Shown: positions 45,383 through 55,177, counted from the first letter of the stretch. The stretch: 64,000 nt of DNA from JAHEJE01 sp965216335 (GCA_965216335.1 OZ244154.1:806001-870000), one strand, 5' to 3'. Notes: generated by a model from the letters alone, not told the origin. Numbers and translations: made by a program.

Positions 45383-45615
45383 ATTGAACCATTTTTGTTC
45401 TTTTGACAAGTGTTTTTGTTATGTTCTTTGTGGGGGTTGTGGACCGGAGCACATTGTCGTTGTGGAAAATCGCTTCCAATCAGACAGTTAGTTAAACGGT
45501 TAGGGAAACAGCGGCCTAGGTGTTTTGTTCCGATTGAGCTGTCAGCGGCAACTGCCGGCGGTCCGGCGGAACGTCTGGCGGCCCCGCTTTGAGCAATCTG
45601 GCGAGGAACAGAGGA

Positions 45616-45825
45616 TCAAACGCGGGCGGTCAGGGCAAAAGCCCACAGGAGGAAGGCGACGTTCATGGCAAGGAAGAAGGCGATTCTCGACCGCAGGCCG
45701 GCATCCTTGGCGAAAATGATGGTGCGGTAGCCGTGCTTGTTGGCGAACGGCTCCAACAGCACAAACACGTTGAGCCACGTGAGCACGAACATCCACTTGA
45801 GAAAATCGCCACCATCATCGAACAT
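45616..45825 (-). CDS. Small membrane protein, hypothetical
   Basis: A 69-residue protein with two hydrophobic helices (about residues 10-27 and 46-65) separated by a basic stretch (NKHGYRTIIFAKDAGLRSR). No family recognised. The frame uses codons like its neighbours. It lies between recA and the amidase gene on the same strand. It could be a small inner-membrane protein; no clear ribosome site was found, so confidence is moderate. Confidence 0.45.
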   Translation of the reverse strand: MFDDGGDFLKWMFVLTWLNVFVLLEPFANKHGYRTIIFAKDAGLRSRIAFFLAMNVAFLLWAFALTARV

Positions 45826-45894
45826 GGTGCGGATTATCGACCATGCCCCGTTAACACCGCCTTACGCTGCGTACAAATTTTTGAACGTTTCCGC

Positions 45895-47238
45895 TCACAC
45901 CAAGGCGTCTTCAAGCGCCGCAGCGACGGCAAACAGCCGGTGGTCGCTGCCGGCGGGCGCCATGACCATACCGCCGACGGGCGCGCCGCCGTCCACCGGC
46001 AGCGGCAGGGAAATGGCGCAACGGGTCAGGAAATTGCCGACGAACGTGTTGCGCAGACACAGGAAATTCAGCCGCGAATAGCTCTCGAACGTGTCGAAGG
46101 CCGCAACCGCGGGCGGCACGTTCGGCGTGGTCGGAACCAACCAGCCATCGAGACCCGCCATCGCCAGATCGGCCATTTCGATCAACACCCGGCGCCGCGC
46201 CTGCAAATCGAGCAAATCGGCAGCGGAGATCAGTCCGCCGGAAGCAATCCGCTTCAGCACCCGCTGATCGTAACCCTCGCCATGCTCGGACATCCGATCG
46301 CGGTGATGAACGAACGCCTCGACCGCCGCTATGCCGCCACTGGCATTGATCTGCGGCAAATCGCGCAAGTCTGCGAACTCAATTTCCCGAAATTCAACAC
46401 CCTTTTGCGAAAGTTTCTTGACACTTCGCTCGAAGCAATCCGCGACTGCCGGCTCGACGTCGTCGAAAAACAGATCGAGCACGATACCGAGTCGCAACCC
46501 GGCGGCCGGCCTGGCGGTCACCCGGCCGTCCCAATCCTCGCTCATGAGGGCGTCCGCGGAAGCGCAACAGCGCACCGAATTGGCCAGCGGCCCAATCGAA
46601 TCGAAAGTCGGCGACAGCGGATAGACACCGCGCGTCGGCACGCGGCCGACGGTGGACTTGTAACCGACAATACCGTTGAAGGCTGCCGGAATGCGGCACG
46701 ATCCGCCGGTATCCGATCCGATCGCCAACGGCACCATGCCTTCGCCGACCGAGACCCCCGCCCCGCTTGACGATCCGCCCGGTATCCGGCCGGTGTCGCG
46801 ATCCCACACCGACAGCGGCGTGCCGTAATGCGGGTTGAGGCCAACACCGGAATAGGCGAACTCGGTCATGTTGTTGCGCCCAACGGCGATGAAACCGGCC
46901 TGTTTGAGCCGCGCTATGGCCGGCGCATCGCGGCTGGCCGGCGCGGCGTGATCGAGCACCTTCGAGCCCGCGCGGGTAACCTCGCCGGCCACGTCGAACA
47001 GGTCCTTCACACCCATCGGGATCCCGGCATACCGCGACGGCGCCGCACCGCGTTTGCGCAAACCGTCGATGAAATCCGCCTGGGCGATGGCGCCGTCGCC
47101 GTCGACGCTGATGAACGCCCGCGCACCCTCACCGCCACTATCGGCGATGCGGGCCAGCGACCCCTCGACCAGTTCGCGGGCCGTCACATGCCCGCTTTCC
47201 AGCGCTGTCGCCAGATCCTCAAGCGTCTTGCCGGTCAC
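45895..47238 (-). CDS. Amidase-signature family protein
   Basis: A 447-residue amidase. The Ser-cisSer-Lys triad is visible: Lys in GIPMGVKDLFDVAG near residue 78, the GGSSSGAGVSV glycine/serine loop near residue 154, and the nucleophile Ser in SDTGGSCRIPAAFNG near residue 178. The C-terminal half (PLPVDGGAPVGGMVMAP) also fits. The family hydrolyses small amides or nitrile-derived amides, and some members are GatA; nothing in the neighbourhood (no gatB/gatC) supports GatA. It lies 7 bases after cckA and may be co-transcribed. Confidence 0.85.
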   Translation of the reverse strand: MTGKTLEDLATALESGHVTARELVEGSLARIADSGGEGARAFISVDGDGAIAQADFIDGLRKRGAAPSRYAGIPMGVKDLFDVAGEVTRAGSKVLDHAAPASRDAPAIARLKQAGFIAVGRNNMTEFAYSGVGLNPHYGTPLSVWDRDTGRIPGGSSSGAGVSVGEGMVPLAIGSDTGGSCRIPAAFNGIVGYKSTVGRVPTRGVYPLSPTFDSIGPLANSVRCCASADALMSEDWDGRVTARPAAGLRLGIVLDLFFDDVEPAVADCFERSVKKLSQKGVEFREIEFADLRDLPQINASGGIAAVEAFVHHRDRMSEHGEGYDQRVLKRIASGGLISAADLLDLQARRRVLIEMADLAMAGLDGWLVPTTPNVPPAVAAFDTFESYSRLNFLCLRNTFVGNFLTRCAISLPLPVDGGAPVGGMVMAPAGSDHRLFAVAAALEDALV

Positions 47239-47245
47239 GCCTGCA

Positions 47246-49786
47246 CTACCCTTCCATCGCCTCCTTCACCGCCCCGGCCAGTTGCTTCAGCGAGAACGGC
47301 TTGGGCAGGAAGGCAAAATCCTCCTGGCCTTCCAGGTTCTTCTCAAAGGCATCTTCGGCATAGCCGGAGATGAACACAACCCTGGTGGCGACCCCGCGGC
47401 TGCGCAGCTCCTTGAGCAGTGTCGGGCCATCCATTTCCGGCATCACCACATCTGACAGCACCAGATCGAACGGTTCGCCGTGTTCCTCGACGACCTCCAG
47501 CGCCCGCTCGCCGCTGTCGGCCTCGACCACCGTATAGCCGCGCGAGGCCAGGGCGCGCGAGGCAAACGCCCGCACCGCGTCTTCATCCTCGACTAGCAGG
47601 ATGGTGCCGTGGCCGGTCAGATCGGCGCGCGGCTCTTCCTTGTCGAGCGCCGAGGATTTGGCCTCCGCATCGCCGGCGGCCTCGACATGGCGCGGCAGAT
47701 AGATGCGGAACAGCGTGCCCTGCCCCAGCTGACTGTCGCAGAATATGAACCCGCCGGTCTGCTTGATGATGCCGTAGACGGTCGAAAGCCCCAGCCCGGT
47801 GCCCTTGCCGACCTCCTTGGTCGAGAAGAACGGCTCGTAAATCTTGTCGAGCACATCCTGCGGCATGCCGGCCCCGGTGTCCTGCACCTGGCACAGCACA
47901 TACTCGCCCTCCGGCATCAGACCGGGCTTGACGGTGCGCGAGTCCTCAACCGAGATGTTCGCCGTCGACACCGTAAGCACGCCGCCATCCGGCATGGCAT
48001 CGCGGGCATTCACCGCCAGGTTGACGATCACCTGCTCGAACTGGTTGACGTCGACCTTGACCAGCCCGACATCGCGCCCGTGGCTGATCTTCAGCTCGAT
48101 CTTCTCACCCAGCAGGCGGCCCAGGAGGTTACCGAGATCGGACAGCACATCGGTCAGCGACAGCACCTCGGGCCGCAAGGTCTGGCGCCGCGAGAACGCC
48201 AGCAACTGGCGCACCAGATTGGCCGCCCGGTTGGCGTTCTGCTTGATGTTCATGATGTCGGCGAACGACGGATCGGTCGGCCGGTGCTTGGCCAGCAGCA
48301 AGTCGGAAAACCCGATGATCGCCGTCAGCACATTGTTGAAGTCGTGCGCCACACCGCCGGCCAGCTGGCCAACCGCCTGCATCTTCTGGCTTTGCGCCAA
48401 CTGCACTTCCAGCGAATCGTGCTTGGTAGTGTCGATGGCGAACACAATGGCGGTGCCGCCATTTGCCTGCTCATCGCTGGCCCGGGCGAGGAAGATTTCG
48501 CCGGTCAGCCTTTCATCGCCGGAAAACGTGACACTGATCGAGTCGTCAACCTCATCGCCGGCGCGCGCGCTGTCCAACCAGGCGGCAAAATCCTTCCGCT
48601 GGTCTTCGATGACCGCATCCGACAGCTGCCGGCCGCGTTTGACATTTGCCGACAGCGCAACGAAAGCGCCGTTGGCCGAGACGATCTCGCCATCGCCGGA
48701 CATGCGTGCGATACCGATCGGCGCCGCGTTGACCAGCCGGTTGAGGCGCAACTCCGCGACATCGTTGACATCGCTGCCGCCCGGCACCTCGCGCATGTCG
48801 AGCACCAGCGAACGCGACGGCTGGGGTTTGCCGGCGCTGTCGTAGTCGGCACGGTGGACGATGCGCACCGGCAGCGGCGAGCCGGTCTTGCGCTTCAGCG
48901 TCAGATCGAAGGTTTCCGTGCGATGTCCGCCCGGCTCCGGCTCGATCGCCATCAGCATGCGTTCATCGTCTTCTTCCAGCAAATCGGCGAGCGTCACCGT
49001 GCCATCCGTGGTATCGGGCAGGTCGATGCCAAGCCAGTCGGCCAGGGTAGCGTTGAGATAGGCAAGGCGGCCATCCCTGGCGGTGGAGAAGAACCCGGCC
49101 GGGGCATGGTCGAGGTAGTTGATGATGAACTGCAGGTTGGAGAAGGCCCGTTCCTGGTCGGCCCGGTCGGAGGTGATGTCCTGCAGCCGCCACAGGGTAA
49201 AACGCTGGCCGATCGACGTGGTGACCGGCGCCACGCTGGCGCGCAGCCAGGTCGGATGATCGGCGTGCGCTCCGGCAGCGGCCGAGCCCTCCGCCAGCCT
49301 GAACTCCTCGCTGGCGGCAACCCCGTCGCGCGACGACTGCACCAGCCGGTACACGCGCTCGGAGACTTCCGGATAGCCGGTATAGAGGTTCTCGATGCTG
49401 ATCTGGCGCCCGACATTGGACGCCGCCAGCAGACCGCGGTAGGCGTCGTTGGCAAACACCACGCGGCCCCGGGCGTCGCTGACCACGCAACTGTCGCCGA
49501 TGGCGTTCATGAGGCCATCGAAAAACGCCCGCTGCCTTGGCAGGCGGCCGAAATGGACGAAGCCGGCCAGCACGCCAAACGCGGCGAGCAGGCCAAAAAA
49601 GGCGAACAACCCCAGCAGAATGAGGATCAGCGCCGGCCACTGCCCCTGGATGCGATAGCCCAGAAACCCGACGATACCGGCCAGCAGCACGGCCAGCGCA
49701 ATCGCCAGCAGCGGCCGCCCCTGACTGGCGGTCATGCGCGATGCTGCGGCTGTTTCGCGGTCGTGTCGAATGGTGGCATCACTCAT
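47246..49786 (-). CDS. cckA: Hybrid sensor histidine kinase CckA
   Basis: An 846-residue protein with two N-terminal membrane helices (about 26-46 and 52-77), PAS-like domains (about 90-440), a HisKA domain with GQLAGGVAHDFNNVLTAIIGFSDLLL near residue 480, an ATPase domain (NLAVNARDAMPDGG, GKGTGLGLSTVYGI) and a C-terminal receiver with the phosphoacceptor in LVLSDVVMPEMDGP. This is the layout of CckA, which sends phosphate through ChpT to CtrA and CpdR to control the alphaproteobacterial cell cycle. The HDFNN H-box is typical. The partner genes are not in the window. Confidence 0.9.
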   Translation of the reverse strand: MSDATIRHDRETAAASRMTASQGRPLLAIALAVLLAGIVGFLGYRIQGQWPALILILLGLFAFFGLLAAFGVLAGFVHFGRLPRQRAFFDGLMNAIGDSCVVSDARGRVVFANDAYRGLLAASNVGRQISIENLYTGYPEVSERVYRLVQSSRDGVAASEEFRLAEGSAAAGAHADHPTWLRASVAPVTTSIGQRFTLWRLQDITSDRADQERAFSNLQFIINYLDHAPAGFFSTARDGRLAYLNATLADWLGIDLPDTTDGTVTLADLLEEDDERMLMAIEPEPGGHRTETFDLTLKRKTGSPLPVRIVHRADYDSAGKPQPSRSLVLDMREVPGGSDVNDVAELRLNRLVNAAPIGIARMSGDGEIVSANGAFVALSANVKRGRQLSDAVIEDQRKDFAAWLDSARAGDEVDDSISVTFSGDERLTGEIFLARASDEQANGGTAIVFAIDTTKHDSLEVQLAQSQKMQAVGQLAGGVAHDFNNVLTAIIGFSDLLLAKHRPTDPSFADIMNIKQNANRAANLVRQLLAFSRRQTLRPEVLSLTDVLSDLGNLLGRLLGEKIELKISHGRDVGLVKVDVNQFEQVIVNLAVNARDAMPDGGVLTVSTANISVEDSRTVKPGLMPEGEYVLCQVQDTGAGMPQDVLDKIYEPFFSTKEVGKGTGLGLSTVYGIIKQTGGFIFCDSQLGQGTLFRIYLPRHVEAAGDAEAKSSALDKEEPRADLTGHGTILLVEDEDAVRAFASRALASRGYTVVEADSGERALEVVEEHGEPFDLVLSDVVMPEMDGPTLLKELRSRGVATRVVFISGYAEDAFEKNLEGQEDFAFLPKPFSLKQLAGAVKEAMEG

Positions 49787-50110
49787 GTCTGTTTAGGACC
49801 TGCTGGCATCCCAACCTCATGTCTTCGGCATCCCCCAAGTATGCCGCGCAACGCCATGGCAGCACCCGAATCACCAGCGAGTATATGCGATTTGCCCGGA
49901 CCTGAAGCGCAAGTTTGCCGCCGCGCTGGCAAATCCCACTGTGTTGTCGCCCAAAGATCGCCGGAAGGGCCGCAATTTTGGCCGAAACGGCGGATATACC
50001 GCGCCACACAACGCCTGATCAAATGACGCTGCCAGCGTTTCGTGTTATGGCTGCAGCCGGCAACTGAACGTCGCCACTGGCCGCGACGTGAACACAGAGA
50101 GCATAGCGCA

Positions 50111-50569
50111 ATGGATCTGACGCCCTACACCGACTATGGCATCTACGCGCTGGTCGCCATCGGCCTGCTGATCGTGCTGCTGTTCCTGATCCGGACGGTC
50201 GGCAATACGGTGCGCGGCAAGAAGGGCAGCCGCCTCGGCATCTCCGAATTCTACGAAATCGACAAGAGCCGCCGGCTCATCCTGGTGCGGCGCGATGATG
50301 TCGAGCACCTGGTGATGATCGGCGGCCCGCAGGACCTGGTGATCGAGCCGGGCATCGGGCTGGAGGAGACGCACCACACTGCACGCGAGTTCTCGCCGCC
50401 CGATTTCGTTGCCAGGGACATGGACCGTGAGGACCGCAAGACCGCACCGATGGCACCCCGGTCTCCAAAACCCGCCGTTTTCGGTGACCGCGCCCCGAAC
50501 TTGCGCCCGGTCGAACGTGCCGAACCAACGCTGGAAACCGGCAGCCGGGACCCGGATTTGGACAAATGA
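50111..50569 (+). CDS. fliO: Flagellar biosynthesis protein FliO-like
   Basis: A 152-residue protein with one N-terminal membrane helix (about residues 10-28: YALVAIGLLIVLLFLI) and then GSRLGISEFYEIDKSRRLILVRRDDVEHLVMIGGPQDLVIEPGI, the FliO domain pattern (v.dk..l.lV.vg....LvG....l). FliO helps assemble the FliP ring in the flagellar export gate. It is not next to other flagellar genes here; in Hyphomicrobiales stray FliO-domain proteins occur, so a role outside flagella is possible. Its C-terminal third is Pro-rich and probably disordered. Confidence 0.7.
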   Translation: MDLTPYTDYGIYALVAIGLLIVLLFLIRTVGNTVRGKKGSRLGISEFYEIDKSRRLILVRRDDVEHLVMIGGPQDLVIEPGIGLEETHHTAREFSPPDFVARDMDREDRKTAPMAPRSPKPAVFGDRAPNLRPVERAEPTLETGSRDPDLDK

Positions 50570-50741
50570 TACCAGCGGTGTCGGCGTTTGACTTGCTGGC
50601 TGTTGTAACGGGCTGAAATGACACAGCGCATGAGCCAGTCGGCGTCAAGACTGACGCATGCAGCGCCCTGCGGCAGAGGACAACCGTTGCCGGCCCGTCT
50701 GAGTTCAAACGTCTGCAAACCTAACGCCCGTGCCGCAGGCA

Positions 50742-51158
50742 CTAGTCGTCGCGGTAGACACGTTCGCGGCGTTCGTGGCGTTCCTGGGCTTCGAGGGAAA
50801 GTGTGGCGATCGGCCGGGCATCGAGGCGGCGCAGGCTGATCGGCTCGCCGGTCTCTTCGCAATAGCCGTAGGTGCCGTCGTCGATCCGCTTGAGGGCGGC
50901 GTCGATCTTGGAGATCAGTTTGCGCTGCCGGTCGCGGGTGCGCAGCTCCAGCGCCCGGTCGGTCTCGGTCGAGGCGCGGTCGGCCAGATCGGGCAGCGGG
51001 TTGTTTTCGTCCTGCAGATGCTGAAGGGTCTCCTTGCTCTCACGCAGGATATCTTCCTTCCAGGCCAGCAACTTTTCCCTGAAATAGGCCTGCTGACGCT
51101 CATTCATGAACGGCTCTTTCGCCGTCGGTTTGTACTCGGCCTCCATGACAGCAGACAT
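50742..51158 (-). CDS. dksA: DksA/TraR-family RNA polymerase-binding factor
   Basis: A 138-residue DksA. The N-terminal coiled coil (about residues 20-95: LLAWKEDILRESKETLQHL, DLADRASTETDRALELRTRDRQRKLISKIDAALKRI) keeps the DxxDxA-type tip (DLADRAS). The globular end is GTYGYCEETGEPISLRRLDARPIATLSLEAQERHERR. Only one Cys remains where E. coli DksA has four, so this is a zinc-poor DksA of the kind common in alphaproteobacteria. It binds in the secondary channel of RNA polymerase and acts with ppGpp. It converges on fliO. Confidence 0.9.
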   Translation of the reverse strand: MSAVMEAEYKPTAKEPFMNERQQAYFREKLLAWKEDILRESKETLQHLQDENNPLPDLADRASTETDRALELRTRDRQRKLISKIDAALKRIDDGTYGYCEETGEPISLRRLDARPIATLSLEAQERHERRERVYRDD

Positions 51159-51459
51159 TTCAAAACCTCACCATGCAGAACGTTGACCAACAAACGCGAT
51201 TTGAGCGCCTGTATATCCGTAGTGCCGGACTACGACAATAGTCTTGTGTCGGTGAAAGCAAAAAACATCACAATCGTGATCGGGTCGGGCTAGCGCGTTG
51301 ATTCAAAGCCACAATTCCACGGAACCTCGATGGAGGGCATGATTGCCGGCGTCTTACCGGGCGAGAAACAATCCAAATTGACACATGTGAACAACCCGGG
51401 ACTGGCACCTGGAGGCATGCTGCGCTAAACAGCGTTTCGCACTGGATCAGGAGGACGCG

Positions 51460-52305
51460 ATGCGTTTTGAAGGCACCAAGGATTATGTGGCGACGGACGA
51501 CCTGCAGGTTGCGGTCAACGCGGCCATCGTTCTGGAACGCCCGTTACTGGTCAAGGGCGAACCCGGCACCGGCAAGACGGTCCTGGCCCACGAGATGGCC
51601 AAGGCGCTCGGTGCCCCGTTGCTGGAGTGGCATATCAAGTCGACGACCAAGGCCCAGCAGGGGCTTTACGAATACGATGCGGTCTCGCGCCTGCGGGACA
51701 GCCAGCTGGGTGACGAGCGCGTCCATGACATTGCCAACTACATTAAGAGGGGCAAGCTGTGGGATGCCTTCGCCAGCGACACCCGGCCGATCCTGCTGAT
51801 CGACGAGATCGACAAGGCCGACATCGAGTTTCCGAACGACCTGCTGCAGGAACTCGACCGCATGGAATTCTTCGTCTACGAGACCGGCGAAACCATCCAC
51901 GCCAAGGTCCGCCCGGTGGTCATCATCACCTCAAACAATGAAAAGGAGCTGCCGGACGCCTTCCTGCGCCGGTGCTTCTTTCACTACATCAAGTTTCCCG
52001 ATCCGGAAACGATGCAGGACATCATTGAGGTCCACTTCCCGGGTCTGAAGGGCCGCATGGTATCGGAGGCGCTGAACATCTTCTACGACATGCGCGAGGT
52101 GCCGGGACTTAAGAAGAAGCCCTCGACATCCGAACTGCTCGACTGGATCAAACTGCTGCTGAACGAGGATGTCAGCGCCGAAACCCTGCGCGAACGCGAT
52201 CCGCGCAAACTGATCCCGCCCCTGCACGGTGCATTGTTGAAGAATGAACAGGATGTCGCCCTGTTCGAACGCCTTGCCTTCATGAACCGTCGCGGCGACC
52301 GCTGA
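51460..52305 (+). CDS. MoxR-type AAA+ ATPase
   Basis: A 281-residue AAA+ protein of the MoxR class. Walker A is GEPGTGKT near residues 32-39, Walker B is ILLIDEIDKAD near residue 110, sensor 1 is VVIITSNNEKELPDAFLRRCFF near residue 150. The C-terminal lid holds SELLDWIKLLL. MoxR ATPases act as chaperones for metal or cofactor insertion, often with a VWA-domain protein; no VWA gene adjoins it. It is divergent from dksA with 300 bases between. Confidence 0.85.
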   Translation: MRFEGTKDYVATDDLQVAVNAAIVLERPLLVKGEPGTGKTVLAHEMAKALGAPLLEWHIKSTTKAQQGLYEYDAVSRLRDSQLGDERVHDIANYIKRGKLWDAFASDTRPILLIDEIDKADIEFPNDLLQELDRMEFFVYETGETIHAKVRPVVIITSNNEKELPDAFLRRCFFHYIKFPDPETMQDIIEVHFPGLKGRMVSEALNIFYDMREVPGLKKKPSTSELLDWIKLLLNEDVSAETLRERDPRKLIPPLHGALLKNEQDVALFERLAFMNRRGDR

Positions 52306-52414
52306 ACACAGGCCAACCAGAAAGCTGCCTTAATGCGCACATCCTTCAGTCAAAATTAACCTTAACAGCCCATTGTTGCCCCCACGAGTGTGTTAGTGAA
52401 ATGAGGCAACAGTT

Positions 52415-53716
52415 ATGCGTAAAGGCATTCTGGTCGCAGGCCTGGCCATCGCCGCAGCGTCCATCAGCGGCTGTCAATCGACCAATCCGGATTTCGACGC
52501 CGGGCTCTCGCCGGCCAGCGGTTCCGGCACGACGACGGGCGGTACGACCGGTGGAACCGGCACCGGGGGCACTGGAACCGGCGGGGCCAGCACTGGAACG
52601 GATACGGGAACAACCAGCACCGCATCGACCAGCTCAAGCACCTTCTCGCCCGGCGATACACAAAACAGCGGCACCGGCGATCCGGCCATCACCACACTGG
52701 CCGATGGCGATACCGGCATGGCTTTCAACTCCGTAGGACAAAGCGCCGACTCCGGAGCGCTGGTGCAGACAATACCAACGGCGACAGGCATGCGCGTTGC
52801 AGTTGACGATGGCACCGGCGGCGCGCTCGACTGGCCGGAACCCATCGATGTGCCGCTCTATGCCGCCGGCACCGCCCGCGGCAACCACGCAAGCAACTAC
52901 GATGCCAGCGATATTCAGAACCACTCCCTGCTCAAGGGCGCCGACACCAGCGCGACCTACGGCGAATTCCGCCGTATCGACGGAACCGCTGACGCCGAGC
53001 TCCAGCTTTGGGAATACAACCACAGCTATATCGGCCAATACCGCGTTTGGCGTGGCGGCAACACGCCCGACGAAAGGAACCTGGCCGTGTTCCACGGCGG
53101 CAACAAGACAAACGCTACCAATCTGCCGGCCACGGCAACCTATACGGGTCGCATGGGCGGAACCGCCACGGCTGCCAACTGGGTTGCTTTCGATCGCACC
53201 GTCGAAGATATCGATGCGACTGACCCCAGCCAGACATTCGAGCGCGATCCGGCGACAGGCGAGATTATCAGGGCAGCCTCCGTCGATCCGAACGGCGAAT
53301 GGCGTGTAACGGCGGACGCCACGCTCAATGCCGATTTTGCCGCCGGACGTATCACCGGCCGGTTCGACAACACCGTATGGAAAAAATGGACCGGAGCGTC
53401 CGACGGTACCGCCGACGTCAACGGATACACCACGATCTACAACAGCCAGGAAGGCAGAAGCCCCTTCCCACATCGTTACAACGTCAACGGCACGATTCGC
53501 GGCGCCGACTTCGCCGGCTCGGTCACTTCGGTCGGTGGATATGTCCAGGGCACCAATCACGCATCCGGGTCGTTCTACGGGCCGAATGGAGAAGAGGCCG
53601 CCGGTATTTTCTACAATGAGTCCACGGCGCCCGGTCCGACTGACGGAGATAGCCCGTACGAGCAGAACCGTCGCGGCTACGTCAACACACGTGGTGTCTT
53701 CTGGGGGTCTCAATAG
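52415..53716 (+). CDS. TbpB-like surface lipoprotein, probable Slam substrate
   Basis: A 433-residue lipoprotein. The signal peptide ends in ISGC with Cys at residue 20, then a Gly/Thr/Ser linker (about residues 36-78) tethers the folded part. The C-terminal half has the beta-barrel pattern of TbpB/HpuA/fHbp-type lipoproteins: ADFAAGRITGRFDN near residue 310, the barrel strand NGTIRGADFAGSV and the hallmark GSFYGPNGEEAAGIFY near residues 385-400. Such lipoproteins sit on the cell surface and bind host or environmental ligands. The next gene encodes Slam, which exports them, and overlaps it by one base. Ligand unknown. GAGG precedes the ATG. Confidence 0.8.
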   Translation: MRKGILVAGLAIAAASISGCQSTNPDFDAGLSPASGSGTTTGGTTGGTGTGGTGTGGASTGTDTGTTSTASTSSSTFSPGDTQNSGTGDPAITTLADGDTGMAFNSVGQSADSGALVQTIPTATGMRVAVDDGTGGALDWPEPIDVPLYAAGTARGNHASNYDASDIQNHSLLKGADTSATYGEFRRIDGTADAELQLWEYNHSYIGQYRVWRGGNTPDERNLAVFHGGNKTNATNLPATATYTGRMGGTATAANWVAFDRTVEDIDATDPSQTFERDPATGEIIRAASVDPNGEWRVTADATLNADFAAGRITGRFDNTVWKKWTGASDGTADVNGYTTIYNSQEGRSPFPHRYNVNGTIRGADFAGSVTSVGGYVQGTNHASGSFYGPNGEEAAGIFYNESTAPGPTDGDSPYEQNRRGYVNTRGVFWGSQ

Positions 53717-55161
53717 TGACGCCAGGCCAGTGCCTTTCACCCAGCAAACGCAAACCGGGGCGCGCCGCACGGCGCGTCTTTGGTTTGGTGCTTGCCGGCC
53801 TCGCCGCACTGGCCACTGCCGGGCTTGACGCCCACGCCGCCACACCAACTGGCAAGTCCGACCGGATAACCGTCTCCAGTGATGCGGAGTTCGCCGCCCT
53901 GCAGGAAAAACACCGCCTGCACACCCTGATCCGCATGATCCAGACCGGCCGGGCGGCGCTCGCCGAACGGCTGCTGGCCAAGTACCCGTTCACCGGGCCG
54001 CTGGCGCCCAACCGCACCCTGTTTCTCAACGGCATGATTGCCAAGGCGCGCGGAAATCTGGATGACGCGGTGACCAGTTACCGTGCCGCGCTGGCCGACA
54101 ACCCCAGCCTGTCGCTGGTGCGCATGGAACTGGCGCACACCCTGTTCCTGAAGGAAGAAGACACCGGCGCCAAACACCACCTGGAAATTCTGAAGTCGGC
54201 TGCGCCGACGATCCAGACTTCAAAACAATTTGACCGCTTCATCGACGGCATCGACGCCCGGCGACCCTGGGCCTTCGATGCCTATGTTTCCGTGGCGCCG
54301 AGCACCAACTACAACAACGGCACCAGCACCCGAATGATCAACATCAATGGTGTGACCTTTTCTCCGGACAACCGGGAAAAAAGCGGTATTGGCATTCGCG
54401 GCGGCGCCAATGGCAGCTATCGGTTCCGGCTCGCAAAGGACGTCGACCTCATTGCCGGCGCCGGGATCAACTTTTCTGAATACGAGGGCTCGACCTTCGA
54501 CGAATTCATTGTCTCTGAAAGCCTGACCCTGCAAAAAAAGCATCTGCGCGGTTCGATTTCATTCGGCATCGCCGCGAGCCAGCGTTGGACCGGCGAGATA
54601 TTCGATGGAACCCACTATGCCGGCGGCGATGAATTCACCTGGTCGATCGGTCCGCAGATATCGATATTTCACCGCATTGCGCCGAAGTGGTCGCTGTTCA
54701 CAAAGTTGCAGCACCGCTACAGCGAATACAAAACTTACGACTACCGCGACGGACACCGTATCAGCGTCGACAACCGCCTTGCGCATTCACTTAAAGACGG
54801 GTTGATCCTGTACGCCCTGTCTGGCGTAGAACGCGAAGAAGTCAATGCAGAAATCGATCAGCTGAAATACTGGGCCGTGTCAGGTGGGTTGGGTGTCTAC
54901 TACGAGGCCCCCCTTGGTCTCACATTGTACGGTGAGGCGGAAGTCACCCGCAAAATTCACGATGGCCGCAGCTATTCCAATCTGGCGACGAATCGCAAGG
55001 ACACCCGGGTCAACGCCTCGCTTTCCCTGCACAAGCGCGACTTCGACATCATGGGCGTCACACCGCAGTTGCACTACGCCTATATCCGCAATTTCTCCAA
55101 CTCCCCCATTGACCGCTACGAGACCCATGGCGCAAATGTGACCCTGACGAAGAAGTTCTAG
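53716..55161 (+). CDS. Slam (surface lipoprotein assembly modulator, DUF560) protein
   Basis: A 481-residue outer-membrane protein. A signal peptide (RRVFGLVLAGLAALATAGLDAHAA) leads to a periplasmic TPR part (about residues 55-165, LIRMIQTGRAALAERLLAKY, NLDDAVTSYRAALADNPSLSLVRMELAHTLFL) and a C-terminal 14-strand barrel (about residues 175-481) ending in the aromatic TLTKKF. TPR plus DUF560 barrel is the Slam layout; Slam moves TbpB-like lipoproteins across the outer membrane. Its GTG start overlaps the stop of the lipoprotein gene (ATAGTG), so the two are translationally coupled. Confidence 0.85.
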   Translation: MTPGQCLSPSKRKPGRAARRVFGLVLAGLAALATAGLDAHAATPTGKSDRITVSSDAEFAALQEKHRLHTLIRMIQTGRAALAERLLAKYPFTGPLAPNRTLFLNGMIAKARGNLDDAVTSYRAALADNPSLSLVRMELAHTLFLKEEDTGAKHHLEILKSAAPTIQTSKQFDRFIDGIDARRPWAFDAYVSVAPSTNYNNGTSTRMININGVTFSPDNREKSGIGIRGGANGSYRFRLAKDVDLIAGAGINFSEYEGSTFDEFIVSESLTLQKKHLRGSISFGIAASQRWTGEIFDGTHYAGGDEFTWSIGPQISIFHRIAPKWSLFTKLQHRYSEYKTYDYRDGHRISVDNRLAHSLKDGLILYALSGVEREEVNAEIDQLKYWAVSGGLGVYYEAPLGLTLYGEAEVTRKIHDGRSYSNLATNRKDTRVNASLSLHKRDFDIMGVTPQLHYAYIRNFSNSPIDRYETHGANVTLTKKF

Positions 55162-55177
55162 GGCCTGTGGACATCCC

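Noticed and set aside
45895..47238. The amidase as the GatA subunit of a tRNA-dependent amidotransferase
   Set aside because: No gatB or gatC is adjacent and the sequence between the loop motifs is unlike typical GatA.
47609..50026. An 805-residue frame on the plus strand across cckA
   Set aside because: It is antisense to a clear CckA and comes from the high GC content at codon third positions. No domain was recognised.
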